From contig DATJTE010000073.1 in the NCBI GenBank assembly GCA_035503715.1, forward strand, positions 1-64,000: DNA of 64,000 bases, given 5' to 3'. Below are positions 26,130 to 35,800 of this stretch, piece after piece. A program made the translations under genes and the position numbers. Source of the DNA: OAS926 sp035503715. GTDB lineage: Bacteria > Pseudomonadota > Alphaproteobacteria > Rhizobiales > Rhizobiaceae. A model generated the notes under the pieces. The model was not told the origin of the DNA. It worked only from the letters and a program-made list of their open reading frames with translations, and did no database searches. The stretch's first letter is position 1. Each line of letters begins with the position of its first letter.

Positions 26130-26731
26130 GGCGGATCGCCACATTGCTGACAGCTCTTGCCATTGCTGCGATTGCTCACAATGCGGTCGCGCAAGAAGCC
26201 CCACCCGTATCGCCGCCGACCACCGTCGATCCGGCAAAGGGCCTCCCCGAATGGGAGAAGATTTACGCGGTCTTTTCTCACCCGCGCTGCGCAAGCTGCC
26301 ACGTCGAAGACGACCACCCGCGCTGGTCGGGCGAGCACTACGGCGGAACCCGATTTCACGCGTTTAACGTGCAACGCGGCGAAGATGGCTCAGGCTTCGG
26401 TAACGCCGGCCTGCGCTGTACGACCTGCCATTTCGACAGCAATTCCAATGTTTTGCACGGCCCACCCGGTGCGCCGAATTGGCACCTGGCACCAGTTGAG
26501 ATGGCCTGGTGGGAAAAATCCTCGGCAGAAGTGTGCGCGCAGATCAAGGATCCGGCACGCAATGGCGACCGCACTTTGGAGGAGGTTGCGGATCATATTC
26601 GCGACGACAAACTGGTCGCTTGGGGCTGGGCTCCGGGACCCGGCCGCGAGCCCGCTCCAGGCTCTGCTGAAGAAACATTCCAGGCGCTGCAAAATTGGGC
26701 AGCATCTGGTTCACCATGCCCGTCAAACTAA
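26126..26731 (+). CDS. Secreted di-haem cytochrome c
   Basis: 201 residues with a signal peptide (1-22, cut after AVAQ). Two haem-attachment sites, CASCH and CTTCH, lie around residues 55 and 95; the Met ligands are uncertain. Translational coupling to the oxidoreductase large subunit suggests it takes electrons from that enzyme in the periplasm and passes them to the respiratory chain. The C-terminal half (EKSSAEVCAQIKDPARNGDRTLEEVADHI) is shared by cytochromes in similar clusters. Confidence 0.85.
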   Translation: MRRIATLLTALAIAAIAHNAVAQEAPPVSPPTTVDPAKGLPEWEKIYAVFSHPRCASCHVEDDHPRWSGEHYGGTRFHAFNVQRGEDGSGFGNAGLRCTTCHFDSNSNVLHGPPGAPNWHLAPVEMAWWEKSSAEVCAQIKDPARNGDRTLEEVADHIRDDKLVAWGWAPGPGREPAPGSAEETFQALQNWAASGSPCPSN

Positions 26732-26757
26732 TGAGATCATGAAAAATTCTGACTATA

Positions 26758-26768
26758 TTGCAGTGCAA
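26758..26768. promoter_or_regulatory. TTGCAGTGCAA dyad upstream of the RND adaptor
   Basis: An 11-base near-palindrome in the 175-base gap before the efflux genes. TATATT (26754-26759) overlaps it. The same 11-mer occurs in front of pyc at 36339-36349. Its regulator is unknown. Confidence 0.35.
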
Positions 26769-26906
26769 ACTTGATGTAGAAGTCCGCCGCGCTTTGGAAT
26801 GCTTCCGGGGCGCATTGAATGTGGTTGTCGGTGCACCCATATCGGAACCGATGCCGAAAATGTGAAGAGCGCCGGCTTGCCCTGACCTGCGCCACGGAAA
26901 GCGACC

Positions 26907-28043
26907 ATGAAGTTCAGGTTTCACAAGCTGGCGGCGATTGCCGTCCTGATCGGTTTCAGTGCCTGGATCGCCACCGGCGAGTTCTCCTCCGTTGGCAGCG
27001 CGCAGAGCGAAGGTGGCCAGGAAGAAGCCGCCCCCAAAGCGGAAGAGGTAAAGCCGGTTGTCCGAACCGTCGCGGTCGTCATGCCGCCGCGCGTTCAGCA
27101 TGCGCGCGCCATCCGGATCGCGGGTCAGACGCAGGCCAATCAGCGCGCCGTGCTGACCACCCGCGCCGCAGGCGTCATCGGTGAGCTGCCGGTGAAGAAG
27201 GGCAGCGTCGTCAAGAAAGGCGACGTCGTTCTCGTCCTCAACGCCGAAGACAAACTGGCAATGATCGATATGGCGAAAGCGCTCGTCGCACAGCGCGAAG
27301 CTGAGTTTGCTGCTGCGCAGCGGCTGGCGGATACTGGCAACATGCCGAAGCTCCAGCTGGAGACGGCGCGCGCCGCATTGGCAGCTGCCAAGTCCCAGCT
27401 CGAGGCAGCAACCGCCGAACTCGCCCGCAACGAAGTTCGCGCGCCGTTCGATGGCATCATAGACCGCGTCGATGTCGAGCAGGGAAGCTCTGTCGGACAG
27501 GGCGCGCAGGTCGCGACGCTCCTCAATCTCGATCCAATCATCGCAGCAGGCGAGGTAAGCGAGCGCGATCTCGGCTATCTCAAGGTCGGTGACGAGTCCG
27601 ACATCAAGCTGGTCAATGGCAAGACCGTCGCCGGTACGCTCCGCTGGATCAGCCGCGACGCTTCATCGACGACGCGCACCTTCCCGCTCGAAGTCGCGAT
27701 TCCGAATGCGGAAGGCGCGATCCCTGCGGGCATGACGGCGGAGATCACGTTGAAGACCGAACCGGCCGATGCGGTGATTCTGCCGCGTTCAGTGGTGACG
27801 CTTTCGAACAACGGCGACCTCGGCATCCGTGCCGTCGATAAGGACGCGAAGGTCGTCTTCTATCCGATCGACCTCGTCGACGACACAACCACCGGTCTCG
27901 TGCTTGGCGGCATTCCGGCTGACGCGCGCATCATCGTAGCGGGCCAGGATTTGGTCGCCGACGGCGACACTGTGAACCCCGTCGAGGCCGACCAGGAAAC
28001 CATCGATCGCCTCATCGGCGAAGTTTCGGGCGGAACGCAATAA
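26907..28043 (+). CDS. RND efflux periplasmic adaptor (membrane fusion protein)
   Basis: 378 residues. One N-terminal hydrophobic segment (6-27), then a biotinyl-lipoyl half QRAVLTTRAAGVIGELPVKKGSVVKKGDVVLVL, a helical hairpin (about 110-180), the second lipoyl half RNEVRAPFDGIIDRVDVEQGSSVGQGAQVATL and a beta-barrel. Adaptor proteins link the inner-membrane RND pump to an outer-membrane channel. The pump follows after ten bases; no outer-membrane factor gene is in the cluster, so a TolC-like partner must be elsewhere. Confidence 0.92.
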   Translation: MKFRFHKLAAIAVLIGFSAWIATGEFSSVGSAQSEGGQEEAAPKAEEVKPVVRTVAVVMPPRVQHARAIRIAGQTQANQRAVLTTRAAGVIGELPVKKGSVVKKGDVVLVLNAEDKLAMIDMAKALVAQREAEFAAAQRLADTGNMPKLQLETARAALAAAKSQLEAATAELARNEVRAPFDGIIDRVDVEQGSSVGQGAQVATLLNLDPIIAAGEVSERDLGYLKVGDESDIKLVNGKTVAGTLRWISRDASSTTRTFPLEVAIPNAEGAIPAGMTAEITLKTEPADAVILPRSVVTLSNNGDLGIRAVDKDAKVVFYPIDLVDDTTTGLVLGGIPADARIIVAGQDLVADGDTVNPVEADQETIDRLIGEVSGGTQ

Positions 28044-28053
28044 GGCCGTAAGC

Positions 28054-31000
28054 ATGGACATCGTTAAACTTGCGATCCGAAATGCACGTCTGACTCTTTC
28101 GATCCTGGTCTTCCTGGTGATCGCCGGTGCGCTCGCCTATCAGGCCGTGCCGAAGGAAGCAGAGCCGGACGTCGCCATTCCCATCATGTATGTCAGCCTG
28201 GCGTATCAGGGCATCTCGCCGGAAGATTCCGAGCGGCTACTGCTTCGCCCGGTCGAGACTCAGCTCAAGAACCTCAAAGGCCTCAAGGAAATGCGGTCCG
28301 CCGCCTATCAGGGCGGCGGTTTCGTTCTGGTCGAGTTCGACCCGTCGACAGATCTCGGCGATGCGCTGGTCGATACGCGCAACAAGGTGCAGGACGCCAA
28401 GCGCGATCTACCGCAGGGCGCCGAAGAGCCAACCGTGACCGAGGTCAACATCTCCGAGTTCCCGGTGCTCGTCATCACACTCTCTGGCAACGTGCCGGAG
28501 CGCGCGCTGGTGACAGCCGCGAAGGAACTTCGCGATCGCATCGAGGAAGTACCGGGCGTGCTGGAAGGCACGATCCAGGGTTCGCGCGACGAGCTCGTCG
28601 AGGCAATCATCGATCCTGTGAAACTCTCGTCCTACGGCCTGCAGCTCGATCAGCTGATCCAGGGCATCGGCGCTTCGAACAGTCTTGTGGCCGCCGGCGC
28701 GATCGAAGGCGAGGAGGGCAAGTACTCGGTAAAGGTGCCGTCTCTCATCGAGACACCCGAAGATGTCGCGCGGCTACCTGTCGTCGCCGGCCCGAAAGCG
28801 GTTGTGCAGGTACAGGATCTCGCGACGGTGCGCTCGACCTTCAAGGACGCCGAGACGATCACGCGCTTGAACGGCAAGCCGGCAATCGCGATCGAGGTGA
28901 AGAAGCGCGTTGGCGCCAACATCGTCCAGACGATCGATGGCGCCAAGGCCGTGGCCGACGCGTTCCAGAAGCAGGTGCCGGAAGGCATGGAGGTTACGTA
29001 CACCCAGGACAAGTCGGTGTTCGTGAACCAGCTGCTGAACGACCTGCAGAACCACGTGATGATCGCGGTCATCCTGGTCTTCATCGTCATTCTCTACGCG
29101 CTGTCCGGCCGCGCATCCCTACTGATCGGACTCGCGATCCCATCATCATTCCTGATGGGCATCCTGCTGCTCGCCATGATGGGCTACACGATCAACATGA
29201 TCGTGCTGTTCAGCCTGATCCTTGCTGTCGGAATGCTCGTCGACGACGCGATTATCGTCACTGAGTTCGCCGAACGTCGAATGTCGGAAGGCATGCATAA
29301 GGCCGAAGCTTTTGAGCTCGCCGCGAAACGTATGGCCGGTCCGGTCGTCGCAGCGACGATGACCCGTATCGCCGCCTTCTCGCCTCTGCTCTTCTGGCCG
29401 GGCATTGTCGGCGACTTCATGAAGTACTTGCCGATCACGCTGATCGTCACGCTCGCAGCGTCAATGGCTTACGCGCTGATCTTCGCGCCGACACTCGGCG
29501 CGATGTTTGCGAAGGCACCAATCCACGATGAACATGAAACCCGCGACGGCGTCTATATGGCGATCGTGAAACGCGCGGTGCGTTATCCGATAACGGTTCT
29601 GGTTCTTACCGTGGCGCTGCTCGGCGGTTCGATCTGGGCTTACGGACAATTCGGCAAGGGCGTCGAGTTCTTCCCATCTGTCGAGCCGGACTACGGCCTG
29701 CTCTACGTGCATGCGCGCGGCAACCTCTCTCTTGCCGAGATGGATTTCGCGACCAAGGAAGCTGAAAGCCGGATCCTCGGCTGGCCCGGAATCAAGTCGG
29801 TCTACACCCGCGCCGGTAAGGCGCAGGGCGGTGGCCAGGACATCCCGGAAGATGTTGTTGGCGTTATCCAGTACGAGTTCATCGACTGGCGCCAGCGCAA
29901 ACCAGCGCACCAGATCCTCGACGAACTTCGCGTCGCGATGGCCGGCATTCCCGGTGTGGATGTCGAGGTCCGCGTTCCCGATGCAGGCCCACCCACTGGC
30001 AAGCCGGTTCAGCTTCGACTCTCCGCGGTCAACCCGGAAGGGTTGAACGAGAAAGCCAAGGAGATGGCCGCAGCGCTCGCTAAGGTGCCAGGCGTGATCG
30101 ACGTGTCCGACGGTCTGCCGCCTCCTGGCGTCGACTGGGCAATCGAGGTCAATCGCAACAAGGCAGCCCAATACGGCATCAGCCCAATGTCGGTCGGCAC
30201 GGTTGTGCAGCTCGTCACCACGGGCCTGAAGCTCACCGACTATCGCCCGGCGGGCGCCGACGACGCAGTCGATATCCGCCTCCGCTTGCCCGAGGACCGC
30301 CGTACGCTGTCGACGCTCGATGAACTGCGCGTACAGACCTCGCAAGGCGCAGTGCCAATCTCGAACTTCGTCGTCCGCAAGCCCGAGCAGCGCGTTGGCA
30401 TCCTGAACCGCATCGACGGCGAGCGCACGATCACCGTGCAAGCCAACGTCGCATCTGGTTTCCAGGTGGCCGCGGTTCAGGCCGATGTCGCCAAGCTCAT
30501 GAACGAGACGGACCTCGGCAACATCAACTGGAAGCTCGCCGGTTCCAACGAAGACAGCGCCGAAGCGTCTGCCTTCCTTGGCAACGCGTTTGGCGCCGCG
30601 ATCTTCCTGATCTTCATCGTGCTGCTCGCGCAGTTCAACAAGTTCACCAGCGTGTGGCTGGTGTTGTCCTGCGTCGTCATGGCAACGGTCGGCGCGCTGC
30701 TCGGAATGCTGCTAACCGGCCAGGCGTTCGTCATCGTCATGTCGGGTATCGGCGTGATCGCGCTGGCAGGCGTGGTGGTGAACAACAACATCGTGTTGAT
30801 CGACACCTACGACCGGCTGCGCGAAGAAGGCTGGAGCAAGATGGATGCCGTGCTGCAGACTTGCCGCGAGCGCGCTCGCCCGGTCGTGCTGACGGCAGCC
30901 TCGGCGGTGCTCGGCGTTCTGCCGATCGCCTTCGGCCTTGGCCTCGAAATCTTCCACCACGAGACGACGATCAACGCGCCGTCGACGCAATGGTGGATCG

Positions 31001-31230
31001 CGCTCTCGTCGGCGATCGTGTTCGGCCTGTCTTTTGCAACGGTCCTCACACTGGTCGTCACACCGGCCATGCTGATGGTTTTCACGCGTGAGAAACAGAA
31101 AGGCCGCCGCCGCGGCTGGTTCTCGCGACTTTTCCGGCGCGGCAAGCTGGTTACCGGGCCGACGCCGCCAGCCACGGCTGAACCCGAGCATGTATCGGCG
31201 CCGATCCCCTTCCCGAAGGCCGCCGAATAA
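28054..31230 (+). CDS. RND (HAE1-type) efflux pump
   Basis: 1,058 residues, standard length. The first helix LTLSILVFLVIAGALAYQAVP, periplasmic docking and pore domains (VEVRVPDAGPPTGKPVQLRLS in the second loop), and the charged proton-relay helix 4 (ILAVGMLVDDAIIVTEFAERR with the paired Asp) identify it. Helix 10-11 region has MSGIGVIALAGVVVNNNIVLIDTY. The C-terminal 35 residues are basic then proline-rich. It uses proton motive force to expel hydrophobic compounds. It is the last gene of the TetR-led cluster. Confidence 0.95.
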   Translation: MDIVKLAIRNARLTLSILVFLVIAGALAYQAVPKEAEPDVAIPIMYVSLAYQGISPEDSERLLLRPVETQLKNLKGLKEMRSAAYQGGGFVLVEFDPSTDLGDALVDTRNKVQDAKRDLPQGAEEPTVTEVNISEFPVLVITLSGNVPERALVTAAKELRDRIEEVPGVLEGTIQGSRDELVEAIIDPVKLSSYGLQLDQLIQGIGASNSLVAAGAIEGEEGKYSVKVPSLIETPEDVARLPVVAGPKAVVQVQDLATVRSTFKDAETITRLNGKPAIAIEVKKRVGANIVQTIDGAKAVADAFQKQVPEGMEVTYTQDKSVFVNQLLNDLQNHVMIAVILVFIVILYALSGRASLLIGLAIPSSFLMGILLLAMMGYTINMIVLFSLILAVGMLVDDAIIVTEFAERRMSEGMHKAEAFELAAKRMAGPVVAATMTRIAAFSPLLFWPGIVGDFMKYLPITLIVTLAASMAYALIFAPTLGAMFAKAPIHDEHETRDGVYMAIVKRAVRYPITVLVLTVALLGGSIWAYGQFGKGVEFFPSVEPDYGLLYVHARGNLSLAEMDFATKEAESRILGWPGIKSVYTRAGKAQGGGQDIPEDVVGVIQYEFIDWRQRKPAHQILDELRVAMAGIPGVDVEVRVPDAGPPTGKPVQLRLSAVNPEGLNEKAKEMAAALAKVPGVIDVSDGLPPPGVDWAIEVNRNKAAQYGISPMSVGTVVQLVTTGLKLTDYRPAGADDAVDIRLRLPEDRRTLSTLDELRVQTSQGAVPISNFVVRKPEQRVGILNRIDGERTITVQANVASGFQVAAVQADVAKLMNETDLGNINWKLAGSNEDSAEASAFLGNAFGAAIFLIFIVLLAQFNKFTSVWLVLSCVVMATVGALLGMLLTGQAFVIVMSGIGVIALAGVVVNNNIVLIDTYDRLREEGWSKMDAVLQTCRERARPVVLTAASAVLGVLPIAFGLGLEIFHHETTINAPSTQWWIALSSAIVFGLSFATVLTLVVTPAMLMVFTREKQKGRRRGWFSRLFRRGKLVTGPTPPATAEPEHVSAPIPFPKAAE

Positions 31231-31260
31231 CGGCTCGGGACTGATTTAGCGCAACAGCGA

Positions 31261-31290
31261 ACAGGGCCGGCGGGGAACCGCCGGCCCTGT
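31261..31290 (+). terminator. Hairpin after the RND pump
   Basis: ACAGGGCCGGCGG-GGAA-CCGCCGGCCCTGT gives a perfect 13-bp stem, 30 bases after the pump stop. Only a weak T stretch follows, so termination is likely but may not be complete before the small gene downstream. Confidence 0.7.
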
Positions 31291-31334
31291 TCGCGCATTG
31301 AAGCTCCGATTTTTACAGCCTTGCGGAGATTTCA

Positions 31335-31493
31335 ATGACCCTTACCACCATTCTGATCATTGTTCTTATCCTCATCCTGCTCGGCGCAATTCCGACCTGG
31401 CCTCATTCGCGTGGCTGGGGCTACGGGCCGTCCGGCATTGTCGGCGTGATCCTCGTCATCCTCCTGATCCTGGTTCTCATGGGCAGGATTTGA
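31335..31493 (+). CDS. DUF3309-family small membrane protein
   Basis: A 52-residue gene: MTLTTILIIVLILILLGAIP, then TWPHSRGWGYGPSGIVG, then VILVILLILVLMGRI. Two hydrophobic helices joined by the W-P-x-S-x-x-W-G-Y-G-P loop is the DUF3309 pattern, common in alpha- and betaproteobacteria and of unknown role. GCGGAG lies nine bases before the ATG. It lies after the RND terminator and ends 27 bases from the convergent MFS gene. Confidence 0.85.
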   Translation: MTLTTILIIVLILILLGAIPTWPHSRGWGYGPSGIVGVILVILLILVLMGRI

Positions 31494-31519
31494 CGGACCG
31501 GCAGGCTGTCTAGCTGGAC

Positions 31520-32731
31520 TTATGCGATCGGCGCACGTTCGTTGACGGACGTTTCGCCGTGATCAAAATCCGCGGCCTTCGCCAGATTGGCGAGGGCCGC
31601 CACCACGAGTAGCAGCCCCGACAGCGCGATGAAGACCGGCGAAAAGCCAGTTTCCTCGGCGACGAATCCGATGCTGGATGGAGCAAAGAGTATGCCGGCG
31701 TAGCCCATAGTGGTCGCCACGCTCATCGCCGCGCCGGAAGAGATGCCGGGCAGGTTGCCGGCCGCCGAAAAAACGATCGGCACGGTGTTGGCAACCGCAA
31801 GCCCGCAGATCGCGAATGCGAGGATGACAAGAAACGGCGTCGGCGCAAGCGCGGCCGCGAGCATGGCCACGGCGGACAGAAAAGAGCATACGCGCAGCGT
31901 CAGAACACCGCCGAAGCGGTTGCGCACGCTATCGCCGACGAAACGCATCAGCGCCATCGCGCCGGCAAAGAAGGCATAGGCAAGGCCTGCGACACCGAGG
32001 TCCGCCCCCTTCTCCTGGGTCATGTAAAGCGCCCCCCAATCGAGCACTGCGCCCTCGGACACAAAAAGGAACATCGCCATCAGTCCGAGCAGATAGGGCG
32101 TCGGGCTGGTGGGGATGGACAGGCCGACGCGCTTCTTCTGATCGGCGCCAGCGGGCCGCTCCGGATCATGCAGAATGTTCGGCACCGCGATGACGGCGAC
32201 ACCGAAGGCTAGGACGGCAACGATCGCCGCATGAGTCGTTGGACCGAGCGACTGCAGCATAAAGCCGCCCAATCCGCCTCCCGCAAAGCCGCCAAGACTC
32301 CAGAAGCCATGCATCGACGACATCACCGCCCTGCCGAGCTTGCGCTCGACGGTGACGGTCGCGGCGTTCATCGCGACGTCGGTACAGCCGATGAACGCGC
32401 CGAATGCGATCATCGTAACTGCCGATAGAGCAACTGTGGGCGACAGCACGACCAGGAGCAGTCCGAACGCCTGAAGCAGTCCGAATGTGCTGAGCACCGG
32501 CCGCTGGCCGAAGCGCGCCATCAACCATCCGCACCAGGGCATGCTGATGAGCGCACCGATGCCGAAGCAAAAAATCAACAACCCCAGGGTGGATTCGGTA
32601 ATCGACAGCCGCGTCAGAACCAGTGGGATCTGCGGCGCCCAGCTCCCGGCCATGAAGCCGTTTGTTAGGAACATCGCGGCGACTGCCCAGCGGCCGCGAG
32701 CCGCAGATTGCATGACGTTCGTAGCGTCCAT
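31520..32731 (-). CDS. MFS transporter
   Basis: 403 residues, about twelve helices. Typical features: FLTNGFMAGSWAPQIPLVLTRLSITESTLGLLIF, AFGAFIGCTDVAMNAATVTVERKLGRAVMSSMHGFWSLGGF and SLIPTSP-like loop between the halves (here SIPTSPTPYLLGLM). This branch resembles FucP/YfmO-like and bypass-type sugar or drug transporters; the substrate is not predictable. Single gene, convergent with the DUF3309 gene. Confidence 0.85.
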   Translation of the reverse strand: MDATNVMQSAARGRWAVAAMFLTNGFMAGSWAPQIPLVLTRLSITESTLGLLIFCFGIGALISMPWCGWLMARFGQRPVLSTFGLLQAFGLLLVVLSPTVALSAVTMIAFGAFIGCTDVAMNAATVTVERKLGRAVMSSMHGFWSLGGFAGGGLGGFMLQSLGPTTHAAIVAVLAFGVAVIAVPNILHDPERPAGADQKKRVGLSIPTSPTPYLLGLMAMFLFVSEGAVLDWGALYMTQEKGADLGVAGLAYAFFAGAMALMRFVGDSVRNRFGGVLTLRVCSFLSAVAMLAAALAPTPFLVILAFAICGLAVANTVPIVFSAAGNLPGISSGAAMSVATTMGYAGILFAPSSIGFVAEETGFSPVFIALSGLLLVVAALANLAKAADFDHGETSVNERAPIA

Positions 32732-32824
32732 GGGAAAGCTCTGTTGAGACGGCGCGGAAGCTAAATCGGTTCAGCGAAGTGTCAAGCCGATTGGCCGATC
32801 ACTCTTTGGACCACGCTGCAATGA

Positions 32825-35800
32825 TCACCCGAAAACGATCAGCAGATCTTTCGCGTCGATCTGGTCTCCCGCCCTGACCAGGACCTCCGCCACCGTGCCG
32901 TCTCGCTCGGCATGCAACGCCGTTTCCATCTTCATCGCTTCGATGGACAGCAGCACGTCACCTGCTTTCACCGGCTGACCCGGGTTGACCGCGATCGTCG
33001 ATATGACGCCCGGCATCGGTGCGCCGAGATGCGCTTCATTCCCGGCTTCTGCTTTGCGCCTGAGCTTGCCGTTCGACGCACCATGCGCCCGGTCAGGCAC
33101 CTTGACGCGCCGTGGCTGGCCGTTGAGCTCGAAGAACACGGTCACCATGCCCTTCTCGTCGACATCGCCGATCGCGAGGCAACGGATCACCAGCGTCTTG
33201 CCCTTCTCGATGTCGACGAAGATTTCGCCCTCCGAAGCCATGCCATAGAAGTAGGTCGGTGTCGGCAGCACGCTGACAGGGCCATACATGTCCTGTGCAG
33301 CGGCAAAGTCGGAGAACACCTTCGGATACATTAGCCACGAGGCAAACTCGAACTCGTCGAGTTTGCGGCCGAGCTTCTCTTCGATCTCCCTGCGACCGGC
33401 AGAAAGGTCGGCGTCCTTCAGCAAGGAGCCGGGCCTGACCGTGATCGGCTTCTCTCCCTTCAGAACTTTCTTCTGCAGCTTTTCCGGCCAACCGCCGGGC
33501 GACTGGCCCAGATCGCCGCGCAGCATGGACACCACAGAGTCGGGAAAGGCGATGTCGCGCGACGGGTTCTCGACGTCGGCGACCGTCAAATCCTGGCTGA
33601 CCATCATCAGCGCCATGTCGCCCACCACCTTCGAGGACGGCGTCACTTTGACGATATCGCCGAACATCAGGTTCACGTCGTGATAGGCCTGCGCGACCTC
33701 GTGCCAACGCGTCTCCAGCCCGAGCGAACGCGCTTGCTCTTTGAGGTTCGTGAACTGCCCGCCCGGCATCTCATGGAGGTAGACCTCCGAAGCCGGCCCT
33801 TTCAGATCGCTCTCGAAAGCGGCGTATTGATTGCGCACCGCCTCCCAATAGAACGAGATACGCCGGATCCATTCCGGATCGAGGCCGGGATCGCGCTCGG
33901 TTCCGCGCAGCGCCTCGACCAGCGAGCCGAGGCAGGGCTGCGAGGTGTTACCGGAGAACGCATCCATTGCCGCGTCGATCGCGTCGACGCCCGCATCGAC
34001 GGCCGCCAGCACGGTCGCCGCCGACAGCCCCGACGTATCGTGCGTATGGAAATGGATCGGCAGGCCGGTTGCCTCGCGCAGTGCCTTGAACAGCACGCGT
34101 GCCGCGCCAGGCTTCAGCAGTCCGGCCATATCCTTGACCGCGATGATGTGCGCGCCCGCCTTCTCCAGCTCCTTTGTCAGGCCGACATAATAGTTCAGGT
34201 CGAATTTTGCGCGCGTTGGATCGAGGATATCGCCGGTGTAGCAGATCGCCGCTTCACACAGTTTGTTTTCCTCACGGACGGCATCCATCGAGACGCGCAT
34301 GTTCTCGACCCAGTTGAGGCAATCGAAAACGCGGAACAGGTCGATGCCCCCGGCCGCTGCCTGACGCACGAAGTGGCGGACGACGTTGTCCGGGTAGTTC
34401 GTGTAGCCAACACCATTCGCACCGCGAAGCAGCATCTGCAGCAGCAGGTTCGGGGCCGCGTCGCGCACCAAGGCAAGGCGTTCCCACGGGTCCTCGGTCA
34501 GGAAGCGCATTGCCACGTCGAAGGTGGCGCCGCCCCAGCATTCAAGCGAAAGCAGGTTGGGAAGCGCACGGGCGTAAACACCTGCGATACGTGCGATGTC
34601 GTGCGTCCGCATGCGCGTCGCGAGCAGCGACTGGTGCCCGTCACGCATTGTCGTGTCGGTAACAAGCACTTCTTTTTGCTCGCGCATCCAGATCGCAAAT
34701 TTTTCGGGACCGAGCGCATCGAGTCTTTGCTTCGCGCCGGCTGGAATCTTGGCGTCGATATGAGGCACGATCGGCGCAGCCGCATCCGAGTTCGGCTTCG
34801 CACGCCCGCGTGTCTCGGGATGGCCGTTGACGGTAACATCAGCGAGATAGTTGAGCAGCTTCGTCGCCCTGTCCTGCCGCTTGACCTGCGCGAACAGCTC
34901 CGGCGTCGAGTCGATGAACTTGGTCGTGTAGGCGTTGTCGCGGAAATCCGCGTGGTTAATGATCGCTTCGAGGAAAGTGAGGTTTGTGGCGACGCCGCGG
35001 ATGCGGAATTCGCGCAATGCGCGGTTCATGCGCTGGATCGCCTCGAGCGGCGTGGGCGCCCACGCCGTCACCTTCTCAAGCAGCGGATCATAGAAGCGCG
35101 TGATGACCGCACCCGAATAGGCTGTGCCGCCATCGAGCCGGATACCGAAGCCGGTCGCACCGCGATAGGCGGTGATCCGCCCGTAATCCGGAATGAAGTT
35201 CTGCTCCGGGTCTTCGGTCGTGATCCGGCATTGCAGGGCGTGGCCGTTCAGCCAGATGTCCGCCTGCTGCGGCACACCGCTTTCCGCCGTGCCGATCGCG
35301 GCGCCTTCAAGGATGTGAATCTGCGCCTTGACGATATCGATGCCGGTCACCTGCTCGGTGACGGTGTGCTCGACCTGGATGCGCGGATTGACCTCGATGA
35401 AATAGAACTTGCTGCTGTCGGCATCCATCAGGAATTCGACGGTGCCGGCGCCGACATAGTCGGTCGCACGTGCGATCTTCAGCGCGTAGCCGCAGAGTTC
35501 CTCACGCTGCGCGTCGTTCAGATACGGCGCGGGCGCGCGCTCCACGACCTTCTGGTTGCGGCGCTGAATCGAGCAGTCCCGCTCGAAGAGGTGGACGACG
35601 TTGCCGTGCGTGTCGCCGAGCACCTGCACTTCGACGTGCCGTGCGCGCTCCACCAGTTTTTCGAGATAGACCTCATCCTTACCAAAGGCGGCCTTTGCCT
35701 CGCGCTTGGCCTCGGTCACCTCGCGCGCGAGATCCGCTTCCGAGCGGATGACGCGCATGCCGCGCCCGCCCCCACCCCATGACGCCTTCAGCATCACTGG

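Noticed and set aside
33680..35782. 700-codon plus-strand open frame
   Set aside because: Lies antisense to pyruvate carboxylase; Arg- and Asp-rich with no recognisable motif. A shadow of a GC-rich gene.
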